Shown here: positions 31,971 to 43,449 of the stretch, in pieces
How the letters are laid out: each line of letters starts with the position of its first letter
Numbering within the stretch: position 1 is the first letter of the stretch
Source of the DNA: Bettongia penicillata ogilbyi
Lineage: Eukaryota > Chordata > Mammalia > Diprotodontia > Potoroidae
DNA length: 64,000 nt
Direction of reading: 5' to 3'
Assembly (NCBI GenBank): GCA_023548195.1
Contig: JAJHZJ010000532.1
Coordinates: forward strand, 2,635,725 to 2,699,724
Made by a program: the position numbers and the translations under genes
The notes under the pieces: generated by a model
The model's input: the letters and a program-made list of their open reading frames with translations, nothing else
Databases searched by the model: none
Told to the model about the DNA's origin: nothing

Positions 31971-32140
31971 CTTAGTCCAACCTCCCCTAGCCCCACAACC
32001 CAATTTTACTGATAGAGAAATTGAGGCCCAGAGAGAAGCGACTTACCTAAATTCATTGTAAGTTAATCAAGATTTCAACCCAAAGATTTTCTAACCCAAA
32101 TCCAGTGCTCTTTCCACCACACCATGCTGTCTCCCCTATT
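31971..32140 (-). mobile_element. MIR-type SINE, right fragment
   Basis: 'ttactgatagagaaattgag', 'gcccagagagaagcgactta' and 'ccagtgctctttccaccaca' continue the MIR interrupted at 31796. Confidence 0.7.
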
Positions 32141-32463
32141 ACTACGTACCACTGACCAAGTCTGAAAAAGCAGGGAAAGTCATGACCAAACCTGTAGCAG
32201 CATTAGGAAAATACTGAAAAAATAGAGCAGCTCTCCCACTCAGCTGGTAGTCAGACTTTGGTGCGTAACAAACAACTGAAATACTGTTCTGTGAGAAATG
32301 CAGAAAAAGCTGCCACAAAGCCCATGCATTTTATTCTGTAGAACAGCAGAGTCTACTGGTAAGAATTTAATATAAATTTAAACAAAGGATGACGACTGAT
32401 GAAACGAGCCTGATACCTTAGCCTTTATTTCCCTCCCTAGGTTATTATCGGATAGCTTAATTA

Positions 32464-32749
32464 CAGCCCTTTTTAAACTTTGGGTGATGACCCCATAGGA
32501 GGTCACAAAAAATTTGGCAACAGTAAAAGGTCTCTTAATGCACAATGACAAAAATTAATTAAAAATCAAATGCATAATGAATCTGAGGTATTTCTGGCAG
32601 CACTTGCCCAAGTTGCACCTGCAGCTTCACTTGGTTCTGAACACAAAGCATGTCTACTTTGCACTGAGTGTGCCCTCACACCATGCAATGCCAACAAAAA
32701 AAAAAAAACATAAAGAGGGGTCCTGAGTGAAAAAGTTTAAGAAGCTCTG
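32464..32749. mobile_element. hAT-type MITE with terminal inverted repeats
   Basis: Left end CAGCCCTTTTTAAACTTTG. The right end, read on the minus strand, is CAGAGCTTCTTAAACTTTT. The shared CAG..CTT/TTTTAAACTTT forms an imperfect inverted repeat. The body 'catagga ggtcacaaaaa' and 'aatctgaggtatttctggca' is non-coding. No 8-bp duplication remains. Confidence 0.65.
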
Positions 32750-32857
32750 GTCTGGAAGCAGGGCTGAGGAAGGTGCTATGAGAATCAGATCCCAATGACA
32801 GGGAGAAGTTACAGTTCATCATGGCTAACAGAAGGTAGAAGAAACATCTGTTATTCA

Positions 32858-32879
32858 AACCCTAACCCTAAACCCTAAT
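32858..32879. repeat. Short interstitial telomere-like repeat
   Basis: About three CCCTAA-type units with one extra A. Too short to imply chromosome fusion. A similar fragment occurs at 58313-58336. Confidence 0.6.
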
Positions 32880-33455
32880 CTGGTGCTACTTTGTGTAGAG
32901 CTGAATAATTAATCTTGCATATTCTCAATAGTCAGAATCTCTAAATTACTGTACTCTATGATAATTGATATTTAGATAGATGCCTGAAATCCAACAGGGA
33001 AAGGTGAAGTTTAGGACGACCTCCCTTACCAAGGTGGCATACATGCGACTTTAGATTTCCACAAAGAGGTAAAGTGGAAAATCCTGATGGAATAAACCTC
33101 ATTTATCCAGATATTTCAAATGTCTAAATTGCCTTATTAAATGACAAAGAACACCACAGTATTCAGTGCCTGGAAGCTGATCAAGTCTGAATTTAACACG
33201 TTAGAATTCATTCTTTAAATGCCTTTCAATCACCTAGAATTTAGAAAGAACTTCTCTTGGACAGATGAGACAACAAAAAGCTGAAGAGATGAAGAAAGGA
33301 AGGGAGAAAAGAGGCAACTTAAGCTTTAACTCTTATTTTATGATTGAAACTGAATAAATTCCCTGGTGATTGAATGAATTAGCTCATGACCAAATCATTT
33401 GATTCTTCCCATCCTCTTATTAAATAAGAAGTTAAATAGCATTGAATTAAACCTG
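32880..33455. other. Intergenic, no gene recognised
   Basis: Unique-looking AT-rich sequence with no ORF, RNA gene or repeat family recognised. Confidence 0.4.
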
Positions 33456-33459
33456 AGAT

Positions 33460-33605
33460 CGATCAATCCCTCTACACAGCTATCATCTACCTGCCTAGCT
33501 AGCTGTCTACATGTCAGTCTACCTATCTATCTACATCTCTCTCTCTCTCCATCTATCATCTACCTATCTGCCTACATGTCTGTCTGTCTATCTATCTACC
33601 AGTAT
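33460..33605. repeat. (CTAT)n/(CTAC)n/(CTGT)n imperfect tetranucleotide repeat
   Basis: Irregular CTAT, CTAC, CTGC and CTGT units with a CT run near 33538-33550. Confidence 0.85.
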
Positions 33606-33653
33606 ATAGATTCTAGCAGCACCTTCCTCAGCACTGCTTCTAATCTATTCAAT

Positions 33654-33968
33654 GGGGCAGCTGGGTGGTGCAGTGGATAGAGCATCAGTGCAGGAATCAG
33701 GAGGACCTGAGTTCAAATCTCACCTCAAACACCTGACACTCACTAGCTGTGTGACCTTAGGCGAGTCACTTAACCCCAATTGCCTCATCCTGGGTCATCT
33801 CCAGTCATCCTGATGAATATCTGGTCACTGGATTCAGATGGCTCTGGAGGAGAAATGAGTTTGGTGACCTGCACAGCCCTCCCTCACTCAAAACAAGGTC
33901 AAGTGCAAGTCATGTCATTATTTCTCTGATGGCATGGTTTTCTTCGGCAACAAAGCACGAACACACAG
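33654..33968 (+). mobile_element. Full-length WSINE1-like SINE with 12-bp target-site duplication
   Basis: About 315 bp: head 'ggggcagctgggtggtgcag', 'ttcaaatctcacctcaaaca', 'gtgtgaccttaggcgagtca', then 'gtcatctccagtcatcctga', 'ggattcagatggctctggag' and 'ttcttcggcaacaaagcacg', ending ACACACAG. Flanked by AATCTATTCAAT (33642-33653) and AATCTATCCAAT (33969-33980), eleven of twelve identical. A relatively young insertion. Confidence 0.9.
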
Positions 33969-33980
33969 AATCTATCCAAT

Positions 33981-35305
33981 GTAACCTAGGGAAGAAATGA
34001 AGGCTACTAGAAGAAAATACATACTCAAGCTTGTTTCATCAGTCATCATCCTTTGTTTAATTTTATATTCAATATTTATCAAAACTGAATGTGGATATGT
34101 CTGTTTATCTGCCTGCCTGTGTATCTATCCATCTCTACCACCTGGCACCTTAATACCTGCATTTCGTGGGACAATATTTGTCCTCTAGGTGGTTACATTT
34201 GGGATCTTTCATGTCACAGATAATGTTAAGTTTAAGGTAATATTCAAAGGGTCACTAAATTATTGCAACACAATCATGCAGAAAAATGAGCCAATGGGAA
34301 TTATTCAGATTGGTTATTCCCATGTCCACTTTGTGTACTATGTGCAGTCAGTTTATATTCCCAGTCATATACCCTTCCGCTACCCTCCTTGGCTCAATCA
34401 ACATACTCCGGCTACTTAATTGTGCTTCTTAGCTGGTGTCTGCCCAAAGAAAGAAAACTAATTTTAGTCTAAGTAAAACATAATGAGGAAGCTAACCCTG
34501 CTAGTTAGGGGTGGGGAGGAATAATATGTTGTTGTCCAAAATCAAAAAGAGGATTTCTGGAATTTTCGGCTGTGTGTTATACGTACTATGGATAATTGGC
34601 ACTCTGTCCACCTCTGGATGTGGGCCAACCTGAAAAATATTAAAGGCCATTAAAAAGATAACTGAAATAAATGCACATACTTTGGACAAAGTCTATTATC
34701 AAGGCAAATATGAAATCACCCATACTAGCAATAAACACAGTTGAAAAGCACATAACACACATTAGAAAGTAACTGAGACATTCAGATTTGGGGGCTTCGG
34801 TAAATTACAAAACATGGGAAGGGGGGTTCTCCATCTCACTTGAGCAGAAGCTGCTTTACTCCTCACTGCCTGAAGGCAGAGCCAACAAGGGCTTTTGACC
34901 TTTGAAGCTCAAGGACTGTCTGACACGGGGGCGTCCCAATCCCAGGTAGAGGTTACATGGGAAACATGCCCAAAAAACTGATTTGTAGAGGTCACACTAG
35001 TAAAGTGATAGTTAAGAGTTTCTATGGCTTTGTGTTTCTATCCCCCTTAAAACAGGTAACATCTATTTGACTCTGAAAGACTTTCTGTAGGCTCTGTAGG
35101 CTTTCTGTAGCATAGGATAAAAGTCTGCATAGCAAAAATCTTCAGTATTTTGCCTCCAATTTCATGGACTCTCATTTGTGAACTTCTAGGTAGATGATAT
35201 CACGCACTCTCAAAATACATGAGTTTGACCCATTTCAATACAATTTTGGAAGAAAGGGTGGTTATACATCTTGAAAGTTCACCCCCATTTAAACAATAAC
35301 GATAG
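33981..35305. other. Intergenic, no gene recognised
   Basis: Unique-looking sequence. It includes a CTAT/CTGC-type patch near 34095-34135 and short frames without recognisable domains. Confidence 0.4.
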
Positions 35306-35307
35306 AA

Positions 35308-35455
35308 TAGATAGGTGGCCCCAGCCGATGGATAGATCACTGGCCCCGGAGTCAGGAAGATCTGAGTTCAAATCCAGCCTCAGACACTTACTAGCTGTGT
35401 GACCTTGGGCAAGTCACTAATCCCTATTGCCTCCCCCCCCAAAAAAAAACACAAA
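35308..35455 (+). mobile_element. Short tRNA-derived SINE with poly(A) tail
   Basis: 'taggtggccccagccgatgg', 'cactggccccggagtcagga', 'gttcaaatccagcctcagac' and 'gtgtgaccttgggcaagtca', then 'ttgcctcc' and a poly-C/poly-A end (35432-35450). It lacks the longer 3' module of the other SINEs, and its A-tail suggests L1-type mobilisation. Confidence 0.85.
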
Positions 35456-35669
35456 CAAGGAAAGAGAAACAATACTAGGAGTTTCCAACTAGCCCTAGTT
35501 ATCGTCTATCTGAAAGGCTCTAGGCAGTCAGTTTGGGGGCTGATCTAATAGTTTAGTGCAACCTGAAAAGCACCTGATCCTCATCTCCCTCAGGGATTCT
35601 GGGGCTAGGTGACATCAAAGCCCCACACAATAGCAGAAAACTTAAAACTTGTACTTACGGCTGAGTTAA

Positions 35670-35860
35670 CATTTCCCATTTCCATAGCACTTTGCAGAGT
35701 GGTTTTTTCACTCAATAATTCTGTGAAGACAGTGTTAACATGATCCTCATTTTATAGATGAAATAAGCGAGGCCAAAAGAAGGTAAGTGATCTGCTTAAA
35801 GTCAAATAGTTATCACCTCAGAGGTAGAACTCAAATGCAATTCTTCTGACCTCCAATTGA
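35670..35860 (-). mobile_element. MIR-type SINE
   Basis: 'tttccatagcactttgcaga', 'atgatcctcattttatagat', 'aggtaagtgatctgcttaaa' and 'gaggtagaactcaaatgcaa' is antisense MIR. Confidence 0.75.
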
Positions 35861-36489
35861 TGACACTGAGATTCAGCTGACCTTTAGGGTTGGGAAATAA
35901 AGATAAGTAAGGGAGAGTAACTGATGCTTTTTCAATCCATCTGACAAATAATTATAAAGCATCTCTTGTGTGAAGTACTAGGCACTGGAATGTACAAGTA
36001 TGAAAAAGTGAGCATCCCTGACCTCATTATGTTCTTACTCTTGGACTTGAGTTTCACTATGGAATTGAGCAACAGGTTTGCCTTCCAGCTCCCAGAACCA
36101 CTCATTTTCTATTTTGTCACATTTTGCAAATTTGCAACTCTAAGGTTGTTTTTCATTACTTGAAGCCTCTAAGTTGAGGAATTTTCAGATTATAATATAT
36201 TAGATACGGTACAATATATATTTGAGAAGATTGCCTAGTAAAGTGTGATTTCCAACATAACATAATTTAACACTAGAATTCCTAGGTAAAAGGAGATTAG
36301 AGAAAGCAAAGCTTAGATGAAAATGTTACCCCAAGAAGAACAGAAATTTTTATTGTCCTTGAAGGCTGCCTTTATAGCCAGCGATGGACAAGGACTCCAT
36401 AGAACTGGAAAGGAGCTCAGAAACACTTTATAAAAAGTATACTTTGAGGGAAGTTTACCACCTCTATTGGTACAGAAAAGAAAGGCATC

Positions 36490-36648
36490 CTGCTGTAGTG
36501 AAGAGATCACTGAACCTGGAGGCAGAGGACCTAGTTCAAATCTTGACTCTGCTTACTTACTAGCTGTGTGTACTAGCTGTGTAGCAAGGTCTGTAAGTGT
36601 TCTAAGCCTTGTCCTTCTCACCTGGAAAATGAGGCTGGGTTGGATCAA
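36490..36648 (+). mobile_element. MIR-type SINE, left part
   Basis: 'ctgtagtgaagagatcactg', 'acctggaggcagaggaccta', 'tacttactagctgtgtgtac', 'ctcacctggaaaatgaggct' and 'gggttggatc'. A TACTAGCTGTGTG-type segment is duplicated in tandem (about 36558-36583). The MIR 3' end follows the MITE. Confidence 0.75.
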
Positions 36649-36828
36649 AGGTGTCAAATGAACTCACTGCCCAGGGCAGCAAAACTCCTGCACATGGCCC
36701 GAACCAGATTAAAACATAATCAGAAAATGTTCAACAAATTAAGAACACAACACAAATAATGATAATGTGCAATTTTCTAAGTCAATATGAAGCTCTAAGG
36801 CATATTTTTATTTCAGCTTGACACCACT
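36649..36828. mobile_element. hAT-like MITE inserted in MIR
   Basis: Starts 'aggtgtcaaatgaactcact', with an inner 'tgcacatggcccgaaccaga' and 'ttctaagtcaatatgaagct', and ends 'cagcttgacaccactg'. The ends are inverted (GGTGTCAAA versus TTGACACCA). MIR sequence continues after it ('gatgatctctcaaggtcctt'). Confidence 0.6.
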
Positions 36829-37129
36829 GGACTGATGATCTCTCAAGGTCCTTTTCACCTCTAAACCTGCAGTCTTAGGATGACAGCTCCTTGACAACAC
36901 AAAAATGTCCAGAATGGCCCATGGCAATTCCTTTATCGTCAGGCTCAGCTTACGTTAGAGGATTTTCTCATGGAAAGTATATCTACAATTTCATTTTGGC
37001 AGTGAGAAAATGGTTTGCTTTACAGAAATTTGTCTTGAAGCTATATCTTTCTGACTATAAGTATTCCATAGTACAAATTATGAATAGAGGAGAAAAATCT
37101 CTATGTCTATGCATGTGTGTATATAGATG

Positions 37130-37960
37130 AATGGTTTCTAATAAATGGACAGGAAGAAAAAGTGATTAACTTGTCAGAAAAGTGTTTCTAAGCACATCAT
37201 TTCCTGTGACCACCTTGATTATGAATTAAGCATTTATTGGGGGCCCATTACCATGGTAACTAGATGGCATTACAAAGGAAAGCCATTACATGCAACCAAT
37301 AGAAATACAACTGACAAAAATAGGTCATAACTTCACAGAATGATTAGTCCATAGGATCAGCTATCTTACTCACAGCTTCCTAGGATTAGAGCTAGGACTG
37401 AGATCTTTATATCAAGTTATAATTTCAGATATTACGATAGGGTGTTTCCTGAAACTCTAGCTTATTAGCAACCTCTTAGACAGCCTTTCATTCCAAAATG
37501 TTCACATTTGAATGGATTTGATTGGAAAACACCACAAACAAAGAAGCTTTTGGAGGAATGTTATTCATGCTTTGATATGCATACAGGCAAAATGAAGGAC
37601 CTCATTCAAAAGCAGGTAGCACGAATAATGGTCCCTTTCTCCTTTGAGGGGCTCACCTAAACTATTTCTGCTTCTATCTGGAAAACAAGGGGCACAAGGC
37701 CAATAGGCACATACAAGAATGACACCTGGCCTCCATCCCAGTTAACACGTGTCCTCGGGGCATCTGCATTTCCTGACCAAAAGACACATTTTTGTCTTAG
37801 TAATGAAAACAGTATTAATCATGGATTTTATTATATCAAATAGATATTTGTCATGGAGAAGGTGATTTGTATAGCTGGATAAGAAATCACAAAATTCTCC
37901 CCTGTCATTTCAACACTTTTTTTTTTTTAGAATCTATGTGACCTCTATAAATGTCTTAAA
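37130..37960. other. Intergenic, no gene recognised
   Basis: AT-rich unique-looking sequence with no exon or repeat recognised. Confidence 0.4.
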
Positions 37961-37969
37961 GGCATAGAA

Positions 37970-38165
37970 TTTTCCAAAACACTGAATTTAGAGGCAGAGG
38001 GCATGGTTTGGAATCCTTATTTTACTACTCACTACCCATGTGACCATGGGCAAAGCATTGGACCCTCTTTGTCCCTTGGTTTCTGCATTTGTAAAATGAG
38101 AATGTTAGTACTCAATGACTTCTAGGGTCCCTTCTAAACTCCAATACATAAGAAAATGCTAGGAT
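37970..38165 (+). mobile_element. MIR-type SINE
   Basis: 'aatttagaggcagagggcat', 'ttttactactcactacccat', 'gtgaccatgggcaaagcatt', 'ctgcatttgtaaaatgagaa' and 'acttctagggtcccttctaa' is MIR in sense. Confidence 0.75.
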
Positions 38166-38779
38166 TGAATCTAATATTCAACTACAAGACAAATGCCCTG
38201 CTGAATTTTTCCAGTTCTACAAATGGGTTATTGAACGCAGTCAATGACTCATTCAGTCCCTCCCTGTCCCCCCAGGCTTCCCCCTCCCCATACTTTTAAA
38301 TAAACAGTTTCCAAAATAGTTTTTATAACATTTCATATATACATTTTATTCTGAGAAATGCAACTTGCTAATAATAACAGTTAAGCCAGATTTCGAGTTG
38401 ATCTCTTTAAGAAATGGATCTGTGTACATCTTTGCTTCTTACCTTAAAAGTTCTCTTCTATAAAATTTCAATCATGTTTTCCACATGACAACAAATGTCA
38501 AACAGGAACAATGTCAAGTTGTCTCAGAGGCAAAGTTAACGTTACATGATGAAAAAATATTTATGGATCCATAGAAATCATTTGAAGTTATTTTTTTTTA
38601 AATGTATAATTAAATCTAAGGTTAAAAAAAAAAGGAACACCTAACATCCTGATATTGTGCTAGATTTGACTGAGACCAGACCACAGGTGGTTCCCTCTGT
38701 TCCAACTGGGCACCATAAGATCAGCAGAACAGGAGCTGAAAAGTCATGTCTTACTCCGCCTCCATGATCTTGGCATGCA

Positions 38780-38880
38780 GTGAACTGGCCCCTTAGAGCT
38801 CTAACTTCCTCAGCTGTAAATGGAGGGGGCAGACGAGGTCTAAGGTTCCTTCCGGGTCTAACATTCAATATTTCGGTAAG
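38780..38880 (+). mobile_element. MIR-type SINE, 3' fragment
   Basis: 'ctaacttcctcagctgtaaa', 'tggagggggcagacgaggtc' and 'taaggttccttccgggtcta' is the sense 3' third of MIR. Confidence 0.65.
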
Positions 38881-39106
38881 GCGATAGCACAAATGGTGAA
38901 GAATAAATTTTATTTTTGCCGGATAAAGAATTGAGTTTAAATATGTGGGTTCAGTTTTGAAAGAGGCCCCATGCCCTTAAGTCTACCTGTAAACATATTT
39001 ATCTTTTAGACTAATATGGTATCTAAGGCCACTTTGAATTCTAAGTTCTCCAAGTCCAAGATCACTTTAACTAATTTTTTGCAGGTTAAACAATAGCAAG
39101 GCAGTA

Positions 39107-39108
<2 letters not shown>

Positions 39109-39153
<45 letters not shown>

Positions 39154-39232
39154 CAGAAAGAAGGGAGAGAGAGAGAGACAGAGGGGAGAGAGAAAGAGGG
39201 GAGAGAGAAAGAGGGGAGAGAGAAAGAGAGAG

Positions 39233-39270
<38 letters not shown>
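39109..39270. repeat. (GA)n purine-rich simple repeat
   Basis: About 160 bases of GA with GGGA and GAAA patches. The Leu/Ser-rich minus frame at 39006-39275 is read-through. It lies in the distal HOMER1 3' flank. Confidence 0.97.
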
Positions 39271-39271
<1 letters not shown>

Positions 39272-39906
39272 CCAAAAACTAATTTTCCACGCAGGGAAAT
39301 ACTTATAAAAACCTTTTATGTCAAAGTCAGGATTTCACAACATAACACACTAATGCAAAATCCAGTAGCACCTGAAGATTTTAAATAAATGCTGCCATCA
39401 CTTAGACACTTTTTTTGATACCTGTAAAAGATTGCAGAAAAGAAAAAAATCAAGAGAAAAAGTACATTCTCCAGAGAACAGCAAATGTATTTCAAAATAA
39501 AAATTGTATTTTTGCTTTTTCTTGTTTTTTTTTTTTCCAAAATTTTTTTTTAACAAGACTCTATAGTTGTCATATAACAAGTTATACATGATGTGATTGC
39601 CCTGGTCCCCCCACCCCCACCCCATGTTGTTCCATATCCACATTTTGAGGTTATCTTCTGCCCCAACATTATCTTCTGGCAAATATGTATATGACTGTGT
39701 CCCCACAGCTGGATCTAAAGATAGGTACACTATATAGTACTTTTCTCTGGGAAAAATTAGTTTTTCAAATATGTAAATGATCACTTTCATAATACAGAAA
39801 TGGAGGGCCTTCAGGAGGCACACAATCTAATTATGACCTGCAGATGACAATTTCCAGACACTCACCTGCTGTACATGAACATTTAAAATATTCATAACAA
39901 TAAAAT

Positions 39907-39912
39907 TTTATT
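39907..39912 (-). terminator. Candidate HOMER1 polyadenylation signal
   Basis: AATAAA on the minus strand, 2.4 kb downstream of the stop codon, at the border between repeat-free sequence and more heterogeneous flank. One of four candidates. Confidence 0.3.
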
Positions 39913-40118
39913 TATATGTGCACTTATATCCACCTTATCCCCTATAATGTACATTATGTCTTGTAACAATTTGGGAATTTAAAAGGTGCAGCCTTCGATA
40001 GATTGTTAATCTCTAAAAAACCAAAAATTATCCCCTGTGGGACAAGGAAAAAAATCTCAAAAAATGTCCAATTTCAAATTTCATTTCAGTAGGAAAATAT
40101 TAAAAATAATTTTCTGTG

Positions 40119-40126
40119 TATATACA
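40119..40126 (-). promoter_or_regulatory. Candidate Pumilio-binding element in the HOMER1 3' UTR
   Basis: TATATACA on the plus strand reads TGTATATA on the transcript, a perfect UGUANAUA Pumilio consensus. It lies in a TA-rich stretch, so chance occurrence is possible, and it matters only if the UTR extends past 40.1 kb. Confidence 0.3.
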
Positions 40127-42355
40127 TATGTTTATATGTATATATTGAATGACACATGTCTCACATATCAACACAATTCAAGTGGAGACATTTTAGTGAA
40201 TTATTTTCCCACATTTAAATGACACCTATGTCAAATTGTAAAAATATTTTAATTATTACATCATTAAAATGATACTTCACTTGCCATGCCATCAACTTAC
40301 ATTATTTTATTTCTTTATGACTAAATTCCCTGATCCCCAAGTCAAAATCTCCATTTAAATGAATAAGCTCGGTGCTCTTTGTTCCTTAGGGACTATGGAT
40401 ATCACAATATCTTCTCCTTCTGAATTCCATCCATCAAATCAAATCAATTATGTGACTTACCATAGAAATATCTCAACTCTGAGAATATTTAGCTAAATTG
40501 TTCTCCCCAGAATAAGAGGTGAGAAAATAGCCTAAAATAGATGGAGGCGATTTAGAGGATGTTTGAGCACATGTGCTAAAAGATGACTGAGGGTCTGATG
40601 GAAACATTTCAGGAAATACCTGATAACTCACTGTTAAAAGAAAAGCTGTAATTTTATAAATAAACCATTTGTGTTTATACTCTTTCTAATATAAATTCAA
40701 TGTGTATGCATTAGAAACATACACACACAAATATAAACAGACCCAAATGTTCTAGTACGGAAAGCCTGTCCGTTAGGTGGAAGATGTGGTCTGTCGTACA
40801 AATTTATTAACTATCTTAACTTTGTAATTAACGTTTAAATTATGTGGGGTGCAAACGAACAATGAGTGCCTCTTGAGACTGATCTTGGAAGTCAGACACT
40901 CATCCATCTGTTCTAAAAAAGAATCCTCTCCAACATTATAGGTATTTTACAGTGAGGACGGAGCTTGATGCAATTCCTACTCAGTAAGCAGACAAAATGA
41001 CGCTTGGCTTACCTTTCAAAGATTTTCTTAAAATAAATATGTCATATAAAGAAATGCAGGTTTGCCAAAAATCTTTTTAAAATTACATCAAAACAACTTT
41101 AAAACTTGTTCACTGAGCATAGCCTAGTGAACTCAGTTTCAATGTTGAAACACCTAGTTAATAGTTCAGAATATTGCCTAGTGTGGTTTGGATACAGATG
41201 TGGTGTGAAGACCCAGACAGAGTAAACCTGTCTCTATCTCAATTTGCTATTATCACAGCAGCGAGAAACAGTCCTCTTGGTCGGGCAAGTTCAACATAAA
41301 TGTATCCCCTTTAAAACAGCTATACATCCTTAAAATGAGCTATAATAAACAGAGTTAATTCCCCATTCGCCACTATTACACTTAAAATTGAAATGCATTG
41401 ATCATTCAGAAAATATTTCTTGCAAAATATATAAATAAAACATCTTAATGTAACTGCATATTTTGTAAATATCCTTAACATTGCTAGACAGACCAGACCA
41501 TTGCCGGTCGGTTGTTATATTTCAGTACAGTATGTCAAATTTATCAGAAATTTAAAAAGAAATTTTTTCTGAGGGACTCAGCTGCCTTCATTTGTTGGCT
41601 TTAAAATGTGTAATAAAATGGGAGACAATATCTTATCCTAAATACATGGAATCAATATGGAAAAGTAAACCGTACACTGGACAGTATCATAGAACACCAA
41701 AGTGAACAAGAGTGAAACATCTTCCGTATAAAAAAAAAGGAAGAGCTCTATACAAGCAGTTATATTATCTGTGTTTCAATTAAAGATGCATTTCTCTCTC
41801 ACTCCTGGCAAGAATTAATTGGTAAAGACACTGCTTCTCGACAGTGCAAAGTATCCTGAGAAATCATTAAGGTTACAACGTCAACAAAAAAAACACAGGG
41901 CTTTCATCACCAAGGTTGGGTTTTGTCTGTTTGGTTTTTTTTGCACAAAACACAGCAGTTAGATATTTTAAATAAATAAATTTAAAAAGCAGATAATCTA
42001 CAACTGTGTCCAACACAAAAAAAAGGAAGGATGTGACCCAGACACTGCTAATTCTCCCACTGGCTAATATCAGAAAAGGATTGCATCAAATAACTATGAA
42101 TAGCTTTCTAGTTAACTATGGCCAATAATGTACAAGGAGGTAATTTGTAGTTCAAGTTTTTTGTTTTGTTTTTAAGTAGCTACAAGCTGAAATCTAAATT
42201 GTACACTGAAATATCCTATTCCAATTTGCAAACAGGTCCTCCTCATGGAGGTGTGATATCCTAATTTTGTGCAACTTTGATGCAGAGCCCACGGTAGTCC
42301 TATGAAGAAGAGACAGCGCATCTTTAAAAGGATCAGCACTGAAATCCCAGGTCCT

Positions 42356-42544
42356 TTAGCTGCATTCTAGGAGCTTGGCCAGGTTATCTCGTAATTCTGT
42401 TAGTTCGAATATTTTTCCATCAAGAATTTCTAAAAGTGTCTTCAAATTATTGCGAAAAGCTTCCTGTTCCTTCTGACTTTTCTCCAGGCGCTGCTCTAGG
42501 TCAGAGAGTTGTCCTTCCAAGTCTTTGTTTCGAATTTCTACTTC
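42356..42544 (-). CDS. HOMER1: HOMER1 terminal coding exon
   Basis: Homer1 is the postsynaptic density scaffold whose EVH1 domain (encoded outside this window) binds PPxxF motifs in mGluR1/5, IP3 receptors, ryanodine receptors and SHANK. Its C-terminal coiled coil tetramerises. This exon encodes the last 62 residues, starting EVEIRNKDLEGQLSDLEQ and ending ELRDNLAKLLECS, then TAA at 42356-42358. The acceptor on the minus strand reads CTAAAG|GAAG, and the frame is phase 0 from the upstream exon. A leucine heptad pattern runs through the whole peptide, including the leucine-zipper end that makes the tetramer. Against the human protein as I remember it, one change is visible (SQKEQ versus SQNEQ). 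The frame is open throughout, so this is a live exon. It belongs to the long Homer1b/c forms; the short immediate-early Homer1a lacks it. Confidence 0.97.
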   Translation of the reverse strand, partial: EVEIRNKDLEGQLSDLEQRLEKSQKEQEAFRNNLKTLLEILDGKIFELTELRDNLAKLLECS

Positions 42545-42689
42545 CTTTAGAGAAAGAAGTACAAGATGTTAATTCAAACTTCGAAGTAGATGTATGGACT
42601 GAATCTGGATCATTTAAAGAGGTCAGGTGAAAAGCAGACAATTCTTTTTCTAGTTTCTCATCTCAAGATTCAAAGAGTTCTGAGTTGAA

Positions 42690-42925
42690 AAGTTTAATAA
42701 AGAATACAGGGAAAAGGGAGAAGGACAAGTCCTTATTGGTAAGAGGAATTCTCAAATAAAGAAAGCTCTCTCTACCAAACACAGGTTGGGATCTTTTCTG
42801 CAATTTTAGTCTGCTAAGAGTGACTTGCCCAGAGTCACACAGCCAATGTGTTAAGAGGAAACATCTGAACCCAGGTTTTACAGGCTCTGAGGTCGTCTTC
42901 CTATTCATTTCTACAGGAAAAACAT
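42690..42925 (-). mobile_element. MIR-related marsupial SINE
   Basis: 'agctctctctaccaaacaca', 'ggttgggatcttttctgcaa', 'gtgacttgcccagagtcaca', 'cagccaatgtgttaagagga' and 'ctgaacccaggttttacagg' are antisense copies of the 24165 family. It lies about 150 bp inside the intron from the terminal exon acceptor. Confidence 0.65.
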
Positions 42926-43449
42926 GAACCATAACTTAATCGGAAGAAAGAAAATAAACCAAGATCATTTGGACCGAGGTGGATCACTTATCTATTAAAT
43001 ATTTCAAAAGATCACTTCAAGAATATTTTCAGGTTACAAAACCAAAGCTAGAATTGCTGAATGGAGAGAAATATCCATTTTGAAAGCTACAATTATCTCA
43101 TTTCTTTCATCGTTTCTCACCAGTTTTCTTAGATATAGGGCACAAGGCTCTGTTTCTTAAGGTCCTCCTCTCATTCTACTACCTGCCTTGGATACCTAAG
43201 ACTGGGCAACGAGAAAGGAGATTAAATACAAACCAAACAACTTTGCTACTTTACTAGTTTGGGCACAGGGGAAGGATGCCAGAAATGTTTCCAATGAGGC
43301 TAGAACATATCTATGGCTTTCATCAAACAGGCAGGCTGGCATTCTGGGAAGACTATTCCCTGACCCCCTACCTTGGGCACTGTACCATAGAAAATTGCCT
43401 CCATATTTAATCTGATTCATTTTATATATATGCATGTATATGTCTATTA

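Larger units (their letters stand above)
38345..42355 (-). other. HOMER1: HOMER1 3' UTR and immediate 3' flank (distal end unresolved)
   Basis: Sequence downstream of the HOMER1 stop on the minus strand. From 39880 to 42355 it is AT-rich, largely free of recognised interspersed repeats and has no significant ORF, as expected of a long 3' UTR. AATAAA on the minus strand (TTTATT on plus) occurs at 40803-40808, 40307-40312, 39907-39912 and 38345-38350, so UTR lengths of about 1.5 to 4.0 kb are possible. A GA repeat (39109-39270) and a small MIR piece (38780-38880) lie in the distal part, so the transcript may end before them. Use of these signals is inferred. Confidence 0.5.

Noticed and set aside
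32858..32879. Interstitial telomeric repeat suggesting chromosome fusion
   Set aside because: Only about three units; a similar tiny fragment at 58313 shows such matches are background.
33460..33605. CRISPR-like regular repeats
   Set aside because: Tetranucleotide microsatellite in a vertebrate genome; no repeat-spacer structure anywhere in the window.
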